Below, piece after piece: positions 17,171-25,423 of a stretch of 46,319 bases of DNA. The translations under genes and the position numbers were made by a program. Origin of the DNA: Cryobacterium sp. PH29-G1 (lineage in GTDB: Bacteria > Actinomycetota > Actinomycetes > Actinomycetales > Microbacteriaceae). Location of the stretch: NCBI RefSeq assembly GCF_030063365.1, contig NZ_JASISY010000020.1, positions 1 through 46,319 on the forward strand, given 5' to 3'. How positions within the stretch are numbered: the first letter of the stretch is position 1; each line of letters opens with the position of its first letter. Below the pieces are notes generated by a model that saw nothing but the letters and a program-made list of their open reading frames with translations, had not been told where the DNA came from and searched no databases.

Positions 17171-18352
17171 CTAGAGCAGGAGGCCGGTGTACTGCTCAGC
17201 GAGCATGCGCGCAGCGAACGGCGAGTGGGTGACGTAGTCGAGCTGGCCGATCTGGCTGCGGTAGTCGAAGGCGCCGGACTGCAGGTCGCCGGGGCTGGTG
17301 TGTAGCATTTCGGTCATATAGCGGGAGAACTGCTGCACCCGCCATTGCCGGGCCAGGGCGGTGTCGCTGTAGCCGGCGAGCAGGGATTCGTCGTTCGCGT
17401 AGAATTCGGTGAGCGCCGCGGCGAGCTCGGTGACGTCGGAGATGGCCGAGTTGAGGCCCTTCGCGCCGGTCGGTGGCACGATGTGGCCGGCGTCGCCGAC
17501 CAGAAACAGGTTGCCGTAGGCGAGGCGGGAGGCCACGAAGCTGCGCATCGGGGTGATCGATTTGTCGGTGATCGGGCCTTCGTTCAGCGTCCACCCGGGG
17601 GTGGCCAGTCGGGTCTGCAGCGCTTCCCAGATGCGCGAGTCCGACCAGTTCGCGATATCGTCGGCCGGGTCGACCTGCAGGTACAGGCGGGAGACGACGG
17701 GCGAACGCATCGAGAGCATCGCGAAACCGTCCTGGTGCAGGGCGTAGACGAGTTCGTCGGAGGACGGCGCGACATCGGCGAGAATACCGAGCCAGGCGTA
17801 GGGGTAGCTGCGGTCGAACAGGGTGATCTCTGTGGCGGGAATCGACGCGCGGCAGATGCCGTGAAAACCATCGGCGCCCACGACGAAGTCGGCGTCGATC
17901 GTGTGCTGCTCGCCGTCGTGCACGAAGGTCACGCTCGGGTGCTTGCTGGTGAGTCCGTCGACGGCCACGTCGGCGGCTTCGTAGTAGATCGTCGACCCGG
18001 CCTGTTCGTGCGCGGTGACGAGGTCTTTCACGACCTGCTGCTGGCCGTACACGGTCACCGTGCGGCCGATCAGCTCGTTGAAGTTCACGTTGTGGCGCTG
18101 GCCGGCATACTGCAGAAAGATTCCGTCGTGCTGCAGCCCCTCGGATGCGAGGCGGTCACCCAGCCCGAGGCGGGTGAGGGTTTCAACCGAGCCCTGTTCC
18201 AGAACGCCGGCCCGGATGCGGCCGAGCACGTACTCCTGCGAACGGTTTTCGACGACGATTGAGTCGATGCCGACGTCGCGCAGGGCCCAGCTGAGGAGAA
18301 GGCCGGCGGGACCGGCGCCGATGATGGCGACGCGGGTATTTTCGTGGGGCAC
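17171..18352 (-). CDS. pobA: 4-hydroxybenzoate 3-monooxygenase
   Basis: A class A flavoprotein hydroxylase (393 residues) converting 4-hydroxybenzoate to protocatechuate with NAD(P)H and O2. The FAD GxGxxG motif IIGAGPAGLL is near residue 10, the DG motif VGADGFHG near 155, and the GD motif VGDAGHIVPPTGAKGLN near 285. Start is GTG 18352 with AGGAG as SD. It is the first gene of the pca operon. The IclR-type box TTCCACTCAGTGGAA lies 74 bases upstream, in the 148-base gap before the divergently unrelated (same-strand) IclR gene. Rhodococcus-like actinobacterial PobA proteins have the same length. Confidence 0.93.
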   Translation of the reverse strand: MPHENTRVAIIGAGPAGLLLSWALRDVGIDSIVVENRSQEYVLGRIRAGVLEQGSVETLTRLGLGDRLASEGLQHDGIFLQYAGQRHNVNFNELIGRTVTVYGQQQVVKDLVTAHEQAGSTIYYEAADVAVDGLTSKHPSVTFVHDGEQHTIDADFVVGADGFHGICRASIPATEITLFDRSYPYAWLGILADVAPSSDELVYALHQDGFAMLSMRSPVVSRLYLQVDPADDIANWSDSRIWEALQTRLATPGWTLNEGPITDKSITPMRSFVASRLAYGNLFLVGDAGHIVPPTGAKGLNSAISDVTELAAALTEFYANDESLLAGYSDTALARQWRVQQFSRYMTEMLHTSPGDLQSGAFDYRSQIGQLDYVTHSPFAARMLAEQYTGLLL

Positions 18353-18425
18353 AGGTTCTCCTAGCGACGATGACAGGGGGTGTTGACATCAGTGTGCTGT
18401 GCTCGCCGCGGGTTCGGTGCGCTTC

Positions 18426-18440
18426 TTCCACTCAGTGGAA
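18426..18440. promoter_or_regulatory. IclR-type operator upstream of pobA
   Basis: A 15-bp palindrome TTCCACTCAGTGGAA, that is TTCCA-N5-TGGAA, in the pobA leader region. The same box recurs as TTCCACTGAATGGAA at 19346 on the other side of the IclR gene. The partial dyad ATTGTTGACAAT beside it may also contribute. Confidence 0.65.
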
Positions 18441-18500
18441 TTGTTGACAATATCTCGGGCAGGGGGCTGCTGCCGGGTGCTGCTGCCCGGGTGCTGCGGG

Positions 18501-19313
18501 CTATTGCTGGGCCCGCCGATAGCCGAGGGCCCGGCTCACGCCCTGGGCCGCCAGCCGCACGGCCTGCTCCTGCTCGGGGTCGACGATATCGGTGGTGCGG
18601 GTCACGATCGACACGGCAGCCACGACCTGGCCGGTGCGGTCCCGAATGGGCGCGGCGATCGAGCTCGAGCCGGCGGTCATCTCCTCCGACATGCGGGCCA
18701 GACCGAGCAGGCGAATCTCGGCGAGGCGTTTGCGCACGGCGTCGGGCTCGGTGACCGTACGCGGCAGAAAGCGTTGCAGGCCGGTGGCCAGATACTGCTG
18801 CACGACGTCCGAGGGCGCGTAGGCCAGCAACACGAGGCCCACCCCGGTGGAGTGCAGCGGCAGGCGCGCACCGACCCGGGAGATCAAGCGCACGGCGTGG
18901 TGCCCGGAGAGTTTCTCCAGGTAGAGCGCGTCGCGCCCGTCAAGAATGGCGAGGTGCACGTGCTCGCGCGTGGTCTCATAGAGGTCTTCGAGATAGGGCA
19001 GCGCAATCGTGCGCAGATTGCGGGCGGTCGGCGTCTGCACGCCCAGCTCCCAGAGCTTCATACCGAGGGAGTACTGACCGTTGTCGTGTTTGGTCAGGCC
19101 GCCCCAGCCCACCCACTCCGCGACCAACCGGTGCGTGGTCGAGAGGGGAAGACCCGCGCGTTGGGCGATCGCCGTGAGGGTGAGAGTGAGCGAGGTCGCG
19201 CCGGCGGGGGCGGCGAAGGCGTCGAGAATGGCGAAGAGACGGGCCGCGACGGAACGATCGTCGACGGCCGGTGCCGGGCCGTCCGTACGTTTCGGTTCTG
19301 GTTTTCCGCTCAT
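18501..19313 (-). CDS. IclR-family regulator of the pob/pca operon (PobR/PcaR-like)
   Basis: A 270-residue IclR-family transcription factor. The N-terminal winged helix (about 20-85) contains RAGLPLSTTHRLVAEWVGWGGL. The C-terminal effector domain (about 95-265) includes LHSTGVGLVLLAYA and SIAAPIRDRTGQVVAAVSIVT. IclR members PobR, PcaU and PcaR control 4-hydroxybenzoate and protocatechuate genes in other bacteria. Here the gene lies between pobA and a divergent ABC importer, with a matching TTCCA-N5-TGGAA box before each neighbour, so it likely controls both and itself. Whether it activates or represses is not visible. Confidence 0.87.
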   Translation of the reverse strand: MSGKPEPKRTDGPAPAVDDRSVAARLFAILDAFAAPAGATSLTLTLTAIAQRAGLPLSTTHRLVAEWVGWGGLTKHDNGQYSLGMKLWELGVQTPTARNLRTIALPYLEDLYETTREHVHLAILDGRDALYLEKLSGHHAVRLISRVGARLPLHSTGVGLVLLAYAPSDVVQQYLATGLQRFLPRTVTEPDAVRKRLAEIRLLGLARMSEEMTAGSSSIAAPIRDRTGQVVAAVSIVTRTTDIVDPEQEQAVRLAAQGVSRALGYRRAQQ

Positions 19314-19345
19314 TACTCGCCACGCTAGCGCGTCCGAACCAGAAC

Positions 19346-19360
19346 TTCCACTGAATGGAA
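19346..19360. promoter_or_regulatory. IclR-type operator between iclR gene and ABC importer
   Basis: TTCCACTGAATGGAA, the same TTCCA-N5-TGGAA box as before pobA, placed 33 bases upstream of the IclR start and 141 bases upstream of the importer's first gene. A weaker dyad CTCC-N5-GGAG follows at 19394-19406. Confidence 0.65.
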
Positions 19361-19500
19361 GCGGATGATCAGGCGGGGCAATCCAGGGCTATTCTCCATT
19401 CAGGAGCGATTAGTCTTTTCAACAATTGAGGTTGTCAATGATATTCCGGACTCCTGCGCACCACAGCCGCACGACCCGCAGCACAACACAATGGAGTGAC

Positions 19501-20463
19501 ATGAAGAAAATACTCATGATCGGATTCGCCGCGGCATCCGTTCTCGCCCTCAGCGCCTGCTCAGCCGGCTCCGACTCCTCGGCCCCCGCCGGCAGCGACG
19601 CCCTCACCCCGGTCACGGTCGGTGTCATTCCCATCGCCGATACCGCTCCGCTCTATCTTGGGCTCGAGCAGGGTTTCTTCAAGGACGAGGGATTGGATCT
19701 CACCATCGAGACCGCGACCGGCGGCGCCGCGATCGTTCCGGCCGTCGTCACCGGCGACTACCAATTCGGGTTCAGCAACCTCGTGTCGCTTATGGTCGCC
19801 AACGACAAGGGCCTGCCGCTCAAGGTCGTCAACGCCGCCGTCGCCTCCACCGGCGACGTGACGAGCGACTTCGGCGCCGTCATCGTCAAGGGCGATTCGC
19901 CCGTCAAGACCCTCGGCGACCTCGACGGCAAGACCGTTTCGGGCAATAGCCTCAACAACATCGTCGACACCGTCATGCGCAGCTCCATCGATCGACTCGG
20001 CGGCGACTCGTCCTCGATTTCGTTCGTGGAAGTTCCGTTCCCGGACGCCAGCGCCGCCGTGGAAAACGGTCAGGTTGATGCCGCCTTCGTGGTGGAACCC
20101 TTCGTGACGGCCGCCCTGGAAAGTGGCCAGCGCGTTATTTCTTATGGGTACGCCGACTTTGACGTGAATCTCGATGTGGCCGCGTACTTCTCCTCGGCCG
20201 ACACCGTCGCCAACGATCCAGAGCTCGTGACCAAGTTCCAGAGCGCGATGACGAAGTCGCTGGAATACGCCCAGGCCAACCCGGACGCCGTGCGCGCGAT
20301 CATCGCAACCTACACCAAGACTCCGGCGGACGTGCTCGCCAAGATCGTGCTGCCGAAGTACCCGACCGAGTTCAACGTGAACGCCGTCAACGCCCTCGGC
20401 GAAGCGGCCCTCAAATACGGTGTGGTCGAGACCGCGCCCGACATGAGCACGTTCCTGCCGTAA
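19501..20463 (+). CDS. ABC transporter substrate-binding lipoprotein (SsuA/NMT1 type)
   Basis: A 320-residue extracellular lipoprotein: Lys-containing signal, hydrophobic core, lipobox LSAC with Cys20. The mature part is of the NMT1/SsuA/TauA class (VGVIPIADTAPLYLGLEQGFFKDEGL; GNSLNNIVDTVM; VDAAFVVEPFV). This class binds taurine, sulfonates, pyrimidine precursors and aromatic acids. ATG 19501 is preceded by GGAGTG; an upstream ATG at 19426 would spoil the signal peptide. It heads an importer operon next to the pob/pca regulator, so an aromatic acid such as 4-hydroxybenzoate or a hydroxycinnamate is the likely ligand (inference). A paralogue is at 27765-28763. Confidence 0.87.
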   Translation: MKKILMIGFAAASVLALSACSAGSDSSAPAGSDALTPVTVGVIPIADTAPLYLGLEQGFFKDEGLDLTIETATGGAAIVPAVVTGDYQFGFSNLVSLMVANDKGLPLKVVNAAVASTGDVTSDFGAVIVKGDSPVKTLGDLDGKTVSGNSLNNIVDTVMRSSIDRLGGDSSSISFVEVPFPDASAAVENGQVDAAFVVEPFVTAALESGQRVISYGYADFDVNLDVAAYFSSADTVANDPELVTKFQSAMTKSLEYAQANPDAVRAIIATYTKTPADVLAKIVLPKYPTEFNVNAVNALGEAALKYGVVETAPDMSTFLP

Positions 20464-20514
20464 CCGCACGTCATCCGCCCAACCGCACCGACCACGAGGA
20501 AGTGGCTTGCCAGA

Positions 20515-21318
20515 ATGAGCACACAACGCAGCGCTGCTGCCGGGCCGAAAGCGAGAGCTTTGGGCCTGGGCATCAGCGGAATTATCCTGTTCTTCCTGAT
20601 CTGGGAGGCCACTCCCCGCCTCGGCCTGGTCAGCGACCGCTACCTGCCACCGGCGAGCGAGGTGCTCGTGCGTCTCGGCCAGTACCTCGGGGAGGCCGCG
20701 TTCTGGCAGGACGTCGCCGATACGATGACCAGCTGGGCACTCGGGCTGTTCATCGCCACCCTCGCCGCCATCGTCGTTGGGCTCATCATCGGTTCCAGCC
20801 GGTTTCTGCGCCGCGCCACCCACACCACCATCGAGTTTCTGCGCCCGATCCCCTCGGTCGCGCTCATCCCGCTGGCCGTACTGATTTTCGGTACCAGCAT
20901 CGAATCCACCCTGCTGCTCGTGGTGTACGCCGCGTTCTGGCAGGTGCTGCTGCAACTGCTGTACGGCATCAGCGATGTCGATGCCGTCGCCAACGACACC
21001 GCGAAAAGTTATGGCCTCGGCCGGCTCGCCCGGGTGCGTTACGTCATCTGGCCCACCGCGCTGCCCTATCTGATGACGGGGCTGCGCCTGGCGGCCGCCG
21101 TCGCCCTGATTTTGGCGATCACCGCCGAACTGATCATCGGCACCCCGGGCCTGGGCAAGCAGATCGCCCTGACCCAGTCCGGCGGCGCCATCTCCTCGAT
21201 GTATGCCCTCGTGCTGGCCACCGGCATGATCGGCGTGCTCATCAACCTCGCCGCGCGCATCGTTGAGAAACGCGTGCTGAGCTGGCATCCGTCCGTGAGA
21301 GGAGAGGTCGTCCTGTGA
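20515..21318 (+). CDS. ABC transporter permease (SsuC/TauC type)
   Basis: A 267-residue inner-membrane permease with about six hydrophobic helices. The cytoplasmic EAA-like loop (DTAKSYGLGRLARVRYVIWPTALP, near 160-185) couples to the ATPase. Family: binding-protein-dependent transport, NitT/TauT/SsuC group. It follows the binding protein by about 50 bases and overlaps the next permease by GTGA. Two different permeases in one operon suggest a heterodimeric channel, whereas many systems of this class use one permease as a homodimer. Confidence 0.88.
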   Translation: MSTQRSAAAGPKARALGLGISGIILFFLIWEATPRLGLVSDRYLPPASEVLVRLGQYLGEAAFWQDVADTMTSWALGLFIATLAAIVVGLIIGSSRFLRRATHTTIEFLRPIPSVALIPLAVLIFGTSIESTLLLVVYAAFWQVLLQLLYGISDVDAVANDTAKSYGLGRLARVRYVIWPTALPYLMTGLRLAAAVALILAITAELIIGTPGLGKQIALTQSGGAISSMYALVLATGMIGVLINLAARIVEKRVLSWHPSVRGEVVL

Positions 21319-22088
21319 GTCCCCTCAAACGCATCGCCTATTTCTTCGGCCTGCCCGTCCTGCTCATCATTCTCTGGTGGGCGCTGTCCTTCGGCTCGAC
21401 CAACTTCTTCGTGCCCAAACCCGTCGAGCTCGCCCAAACACTGTGGACGACCTGGATCGGAGATCGTTTTTTCGACGACGTGCTGCCGAGCCTCGGGCGC
21501 CTCGCCGTGGGTTTGTTCTTCGCGATCGCCCTGGGCATCGTGCTCGGCCTGCTCATCGGTTCCACCCGCTGGCTGCGCAATCTGCTCGAACCGCTGCTCG
21601 AATTCTTCCGCGCGATTCCGCCCCCCGTGCTCGTGCCGCTGCTCATGCTGCTGATCGGCGTCAACGACAGCATGAAAATCGCCGTCATCATCTCCGGCGC
21701 CATCTGGCCGGTGCTGCTCAACACGGTCGAGGGCGTGCGCGCTGTTGACGCGGTGCTCAGTGACAGCTGCCGCAGCTACGGCATTCGGGGTTTTGCGCGC
21801 ATCCGCTATTTCGTACTGCCCGCCGTCACCCCGCAGATCATGGCCGGAGTGCGACAGTCACTGTCCATCGGCCTGATCCTCATGGTGATCAGCGAGATGT
21901 TCGCCTCCTCCTCGGGCCTCGGCTTCACGATCGTGCAATTCCAACGCAACTTCGCCATCCCCGAAATGTGGAGCGGCATCGTCGTTCTCGGCCTGATCGG
22001 CCTCGGCCTGGCCCTCATCTTTCAATTCGTCGAACGACGGGTACTGCACTGGTACCACGGCCTAAAGGAAATCACTCATGACAGTTAG
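21315..22088 (+). CDS. ABC transporter permease, second subunit
   Basis: A 257-residue permease of the same group as its neighbour, with six hydrophobic segments and an EAA-like loop SCRSYGIRGFARIRYFVLPAVTP near 150-175. GTG 21315 overlaps the preceding stop (GTGA), and GGAGAGG lies just upstream as SD. Its end overlaps the ATPase start by 11 bases. It is similar to but clearly diverged from the first permease, consistent with an obligate pair. Confidence 0.88.
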   Translation: MSPLKRIAYFFGLPVLLIILWWALSFGSTNFFVPKPVELAQTLWTTWIGDRFFDDVLPSLGRLAVGLFFAIALGIVLGLLIGSTRWLRNLLEPLLEFFRAIPPPVLVPLLMLLIGVNDSMKIAVIISGAIWPVLLNTVEGVRAVDAVLSDSCRSYGIRGFARIRYFVLPAVTPQIMAGVRQSLSIGLILMVISEMFASSSGLGFTIVQFQRNFAIPEMWSGIVVLGLIGLGLALIFQFVERRVLHWYHGLKEITHDS

Positions 22089-22938
22089 CGAGACCACCAT
22101 GAACCAGCCCGTGACGACCGTGCCGATGCTCTCGGTACGCGGCCTGCAGAAAATCTACAAGGTTCCCGGCGGCGACGTCGAAGCCGTGCGCGACCTCACC
22201 TTCGATCTGGCCGAGGGAGAGCTGGTCTGCCTTGTCGGACCCTCCGGCTCCGGCAAGACCACCCTGCTCAAATGCATCTCCGGCCTGATGGAACAAACCA
22301 GCGGCACCGTGGAACTGGCCGGCAGCAAGGTCACCGGTCCACCCAAATCGATGGCCGTAGTCTTCCAGGAATACGGCCGCAGCCTGTTCCCCTGGATGAC
22401 CGTGCGCGCCAACGTGGAGCTGCCCCTGAAAAACCAGAAAGTTCCCAAGGCCGAACGCACCGCGCTCGTCGATGCGGCCCTCACAGCGGTCGGACTCTCG
22501 CACGTGCCCAAAAGCTACCCCTGGCAGCTCTCCGGCGGCATGCAGCAGCGCGTCGCCATCGCCCGCGCCGTCGCCTACCGCCCGCAGGTGCTGCTCATGG
22601 ATGAGCCCTTCGCCGCCGTCGACGCCCAGACCCGTGCCGACCTCGAAGACCTGATCCGAACCATCTGGAAAGATCTCGGCATCACCATCCTCTTCGTCAC
22701 CCACGACATCGACGAGTCCGTCTACCTCGGCGAACGCGTCATCGTGCTCTCCAGCTCACCGACGGTCGTGCAGGAAGACCTCAAGATCGATCTGCCAGCC
22801 GAACGCGACCAGCTCAACACCCGCGCCCTGCCGCGCTTCATGGAACTGCGTTCGCACGTCTACGCCGAGATCCAACGCGCCAAACTCGGCCCCGTCACCG
22901 AGCAGATCACCGCGCAGCGCACGGCCGGCCGCGCATAG
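22078..22938 (+). CDS. ABC transporter ATP-binding protein (SsuB/TauB type)
   Basis: A 286-residue cytoplasmic ATPase energising the importer. It has Walker A GPSGSGKTT near residue 58, Q-loop VFQEYGRSLFPW near 98, signature LSGGMQQR near 150, Walker B VLLMDEPFAAVD near 172, and switch His in VTHD near 207. ATG 22078 overlaps the permease; ATG 22096 is an alternative. It is the last gene of the operon, ahead of hairpins at 22996 and 23147. It may also serve the orphan binding protein of the phenylpropanoid cluster (inference). Confidence 0.9.
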   Translation: MTVSETTMNQPVTTVPMLSVRGLQKIYKVPGGDVEAVRDLTFDLAEGELVCLVGPSGSGKTTLLKCISGLMEQTSGTVELAGSKVTGPPKSMAVVFQEYGRSLFPWMTVRANVELPLKNQKVPKAERTALVDAALTAVGLSHVPKSYPWQLSGGMQQRVAIARAVAYRPQVLLMDEPFAAVDAQTRADLEDLIRTIWKDLGITILFVTHDIDESVYLGERVIVLSSSPTVVQEDLKIDLPAERDQLNTRALPRFMELRSHVYAEIQRAKLGPVTEQITAQRTAGRA

Positions 22939-22995
22939 CGTTCACACACCAGCCGCTCGCCTGGCGATCCGCCCTTCACGATGCCGCGCGGGAGT

Positions 22996-23037
22996 TGCGC
23001 CAGTGCGCGGGAGGCGCAACACGCGCGCACTGGCGCA
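22996..23037. repeat. 14-bp inverted repeat hairpin
   Basis: TGCGCCAGTGCGCG / CGCGCACTGGCGCA, perfect arms with a 14-base loop, in the roughly 250-base space after the importer operon. It is probably part of transcription termination. The surrounding bases repeat short CGCGCA/CAGCGCAG words. Confidence 0.6.
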
Positions 23038-23146
23038 GGTCGCGCGCGACGAGTGACGCGGGAGTACTGACCAGACCCGAACCCCCGCGCACCAGCGCAG
23101 GTCCCGCGAATCAGCGCAGATCCCGCGCGGCGCGCAGACCAACGAG

Positions 23147-23182
23147 CGGATGCCCGGCGAATTTCGCCGGGGCATCCGTTTT
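23147..23182 (+). terminator. Terminator after ABC importer operon
   Basis: CGGATGCC-CGGCG, short AAATTT-containing loop, CGCCG-GGGCATCCG, then TTTT. One base is bulged. It separates the plus-strand importer operon from the convergent vanB. The stem uses the genome's frequent GGCATCCG word in both orientations. Confidence 0.75.
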
Positions 23183-23192
23183 GGCGTAGCGG

Positions 23193-24203
23193 TTAGGAAA
23201 CGTCGATCGTGACGATAGCGGGGCCGCCGGCTGCGGCATCCGCTTCGAGCCCGGTGCGCGAGGTGACGGCGCGGGAGACGCAGCAGCACATCTTCGCGGC
23301 GGCCTGCTGCTGGCGTTCGCTGTAGAACACGTCGCGGTTGTCGATGGCGCCGTGCAATGCGAGCACCGTGACCTCGCACAGGCCGCATTCGCCCTTGCGG
23401 CAGTCGAACATCATCTCGACGCCGGCGTCTTCGAGGGCTTCGAGCAGGGAACGGCCCGCCGGCACGCGGGCTTCGACGCCGAGGCGGGGTATCCGCACGA
23501 GGAACTCCTCCGGGTCGTACCAGCCGCTGTTGCCGAAGGTCTCGAACCGCAAATTGGGATGGTTGAGTTCGCGTTCGGTCCAGGCCCGGCGCACGGCATC
23601 CATCAGGCGGATCGGCCCGCACATATACAATTCCGCGCTCGGGTCGATGCTGCCGACGAGGTCGGCCACCGACAGGGCGGTGCCCTCGTCGTCGATGTGC
23701 ACCTGCAGGTTGTCGCCGTGCAGCGCAAGAAGTTCGGGCAGGTAGGCCATGCGTTCTCGGCTGCGCGCCGCGTAGACGAACGTGTAGTTCGCCCCCAGGT
23801 TTTTCAGCACTCGGGCCATGTTGACGATCGCGGTCACGCCGATGCCTCCGGCCAGCAGCACGTAGCTGGGCGCTCCGACGCGCAGCGGAAAGTTCTGCAG
23901 CGGTTGCGTGACCTCCAGCGTATCGCCCGGCTGCAGCCCGTGCATGAAGATCGAGCCGCCGCGGGACAGCGGCGCGCGCAGCACGCTGATCGCCACCCGC
24001 GAGCCATCCTCGGTCGAGTCGACGACGGAATACGAGCGTTTACGTCGCTCACCATCGATCGTCACGAACAGGTCGAGGTGCGAGCCCGGCTCGGCTCGTT
24101 TCGGCGAGGCCGGCGCGAGCACGATGCGCTGGATATTGGTGGCGACCGCAGCGGTCTCGATGACCGTTGCCTGCTGCCACACCTCAATATTGGTTGCTGC
24201 CAT
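23193..24203 (-). CDS. vanB: Vanillate O-demethylase reductase subunit
   Basis: A 336-residue iron-sulfur flavoprotein reductase of the phthalate-dioxygenase-reductase type. The order is an FMN/FAD-binding barrel (about 15-110, RKRSYSVVDS), an NAD-binding domain (LLAGGIGVTAIVNMA near 125; CGPIRLMDAVR near 195) and a C-terminal plant-type 2Fe-2S domain. The cluster ligands are in DCRKGECGLC and MCCC near 265-305. It passes electrons from NADH to the Rieske oxygenase encoded just upstream (12-base gap). The assignment to VanB rests on that pairing and on the PadR-type VanR beyond it. Confidence 0.87.
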   Translation of the reverse strand: MAATNIEVWQQATVIETAAVATNIQRIVLAPASPKRAEPGSHLDLFVTIDGERRKRSYSVVDSTEDGSRVAISVLRAPLSRGGSIFMHGLQPGDTLEVTQPLQNFPLRVGAPSYVLLAGGIGVTAIVNMARVLKNLGANYTFVYAARSRERMAYLPELLALHGDNLQVHIDDEGTALSVADLVGSIDPSAELYMCGPIRLMDAVRRAWTERELNHPNLRFETFGNSGWYDPEEFLVRIPRLGVEARVPAGRSLLEALEDAGVEMMFDCRKGECGLCEVTVLALHGAIDNRDVFYSERQQQAAAKMCCCVSRAVTSRTGLEADAAAGGPAIVTIDVS

Positions 24204-24215
24204 GATTCTGCCCGC

Positions 24216-25310
24216 CTATTTGGCGGTGGCCATCCGGCCTTCGGCCTCGAGCATCCGCTCGATCAGGCGACGTACCCACAGACCACCGGCATCAATGTTG
24301 AGGTTGTAGAACTCGTAATCAGGATTGGCGTCGATGGCGGCCTGCTGGGCCATGAGCATGTCTTCGTCTTCTTTAAACACGCCGGAGACGCCGGCCCGCA
24401 GCTGCGACGTGATGAGTTGGCTTTCCAACCGGTAGTTGCGCATGAAGGCCCAGAAATAGTGTGCGCTGCGGGCCGTTTCGGGGGTGATGGTGTTCATAAC
24501 GTAGCCGTTGACACCCTGACTGCGGTCGCCCTCGGGCGCCCCGGTTCCGGCCTTGGCCACGCCCACATCGATGTTGATCGTTGACGGCGCTTCAAAGTGG
24601 ATGATCTGCCAGCGGTCGACCTTGCCGGAGTAACCCGAAAACTTGTCGCGCATGTTCTTCAGCCAGAACGGCGGGGCGTCAATGTTGTGCATCCAGCGCG
24701 ACACGGTCACGGTCGTGTCGTCGTGGGTGACCTCGAAGTCCGATTCGCTCAACTCAGCCTGGCCGATGCTGGAGCCGTGCACGAATTCTTCGTGGGTCAA
24801 GTCCATCAGGTTGTCGAGCACAAGCTGGTAATTGCAGGTGACCGGGATGGTGAGTCCGTCGCCGGCCCAGTCGGGGTGGTCCATCTGGTGCATGTCGGGA
24901 ATGGTGTCGGGGTTCGCGAGTGTCGCATCGCCGAGCCAGACCCAGAGAAAACGGTGACGTTCCACGACGGGGTAGGAGGGCACCGTTGCACTCGGATTGA
25001 TGGTCTCCTGAGCGGGCATGGACACGCACCGGCCGGCCGAGTTGTAGACGATGCCGTGGTACGGGCACTGAATCTCGTCTTTGGCGAGCAGCTTGCCCTG
25101 CGACAGCGGGGCGAGGCGGTGCCAACAGGCATCCGCGAGCGCGACCGGCCGGCCGTCTTCGGTGCGATAGATGGCGAGGGGTTTGTCGGCCACTGTGCGG
25201 GAGATCAGCGTGCGGGTGACCTCGTGGTCCCAGGCGGCAACGTACCAAGTGTTGAGCGGGTAGTTGAGCACTTTGTTCGTGGTCGAACTCTTGGTCTGGA
25301 TAATCGTCAT
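24216..25310 (-). CDS. vanA: Vanillate O-demethylase oxygenase subunit (Rieske)
   Basis: A 364-residue Rieske non-heme iron oxygenase that would demethylate vanillate to protocatechuate and formaldehyde. The Rieske ligands are Cys62/His64 (ACWHR) and Cys82/His85 (QCPYHG). The mononuclear iron site is in NLMDLTHEEFVH with His173 and His178. The N-terminus NYPLNTWYVAAWDHE matches the VanA style. Start ATG 25310 with GAGGG as SD. It is divergent from the PadR gene across two palindromes. A related aromatic demethylase (for example for syringate or isovanillate) cannot be excluded by sequence. Confidence 0.87.
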   Translation of the reverse strand: MTIIQTKSSTTNKVLNYPLNTWYVAAWDHEVTRTLISRTVADKPLAIYRTEDGRPVALADACWHRLAPLSQGKLLAKDEIQCPYHGIVYNSAGRCVSMPAQETINPSATVPSYPVVERHRFLWVWLGDATLANPDTIPDMHQMDHPDWAGDGLTIPVTCNYQLVLDNLMDLTHEEFVHGSSIGQAELSESDFEVTHDDTTVTVSRWMHNIDAPPFWLKNMRDKFSGYSGKVDRWQIIHFEAPSTINIDVGVAKAGTGAPEGDRSQGVNGYVMNTITPETARSAHYFWAFMRNYRLESQLITSQLRAGVSGVFKEDEDMLMAQQAAIDANPDYEFYNLNIDAGGLWVRRLIERMLEAEGRMATAK

Positions 25311-25326
25311 TGAAACCCTCCGGTCA

Positions 25327-25352
25327 GCTACCTATCCCCATAGATAGTTAGC
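25327..25352. promoter_or_regulatory. Second VanR-like operator candidate
   Basis: An imperfect dyad GCTACCTAT-CCCC-ATAGATAGTTAGC between vanA and the PadR gene, sharing the word CTACCTAT with the stronger palindrome at 25363. Confidence 0.5.
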
Positions 25353-25361
25353 GCAGGATTC

Positions 25362-25390
25362 AGACTACCTATACTGGTAGTCAGTTTCAA
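25362..25390 (-). promoter_or_regulatory. vanA promoter with embedded VanR operator
   Basis: On the minus strand, TTGAAA (25385-25390), a 17-base spacer and TAGTCT (25362-25367) form a sigma70-like promoter. The perfect dyad GACTACC-N6-GGTAGTC (25363-25382) fills the spacer, which suits a repressor. TATACT at 25370-25375 could be the -10 of the divergent regulator gene. Confidence 0.65.
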
Positions 25391-25423
25391 GTAGTTTTCA
25401 TCACGACCCAAGGGGACACCTCT

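Noticed and set aside
18439..18450. ATTGTTGACAAT near pobA as a fourth GntR-type operator
   Set aside because: It lacks one base of the 13-bp consensus, so the half-site spacing differs; context is the IclR-controlled pob operon.
19561..21288. A 575-codon minus-strand frame opposite the importer genes
   Set aside because: Asp/His/Gly-rich shadow of the binding-protein and permease genes.
22996..23037. The 14-bp inverted repeat as the end of an insertion element
   Set aside because: No transposase or second copy is nearby; a hairpin after an operon is sufficient explanation.
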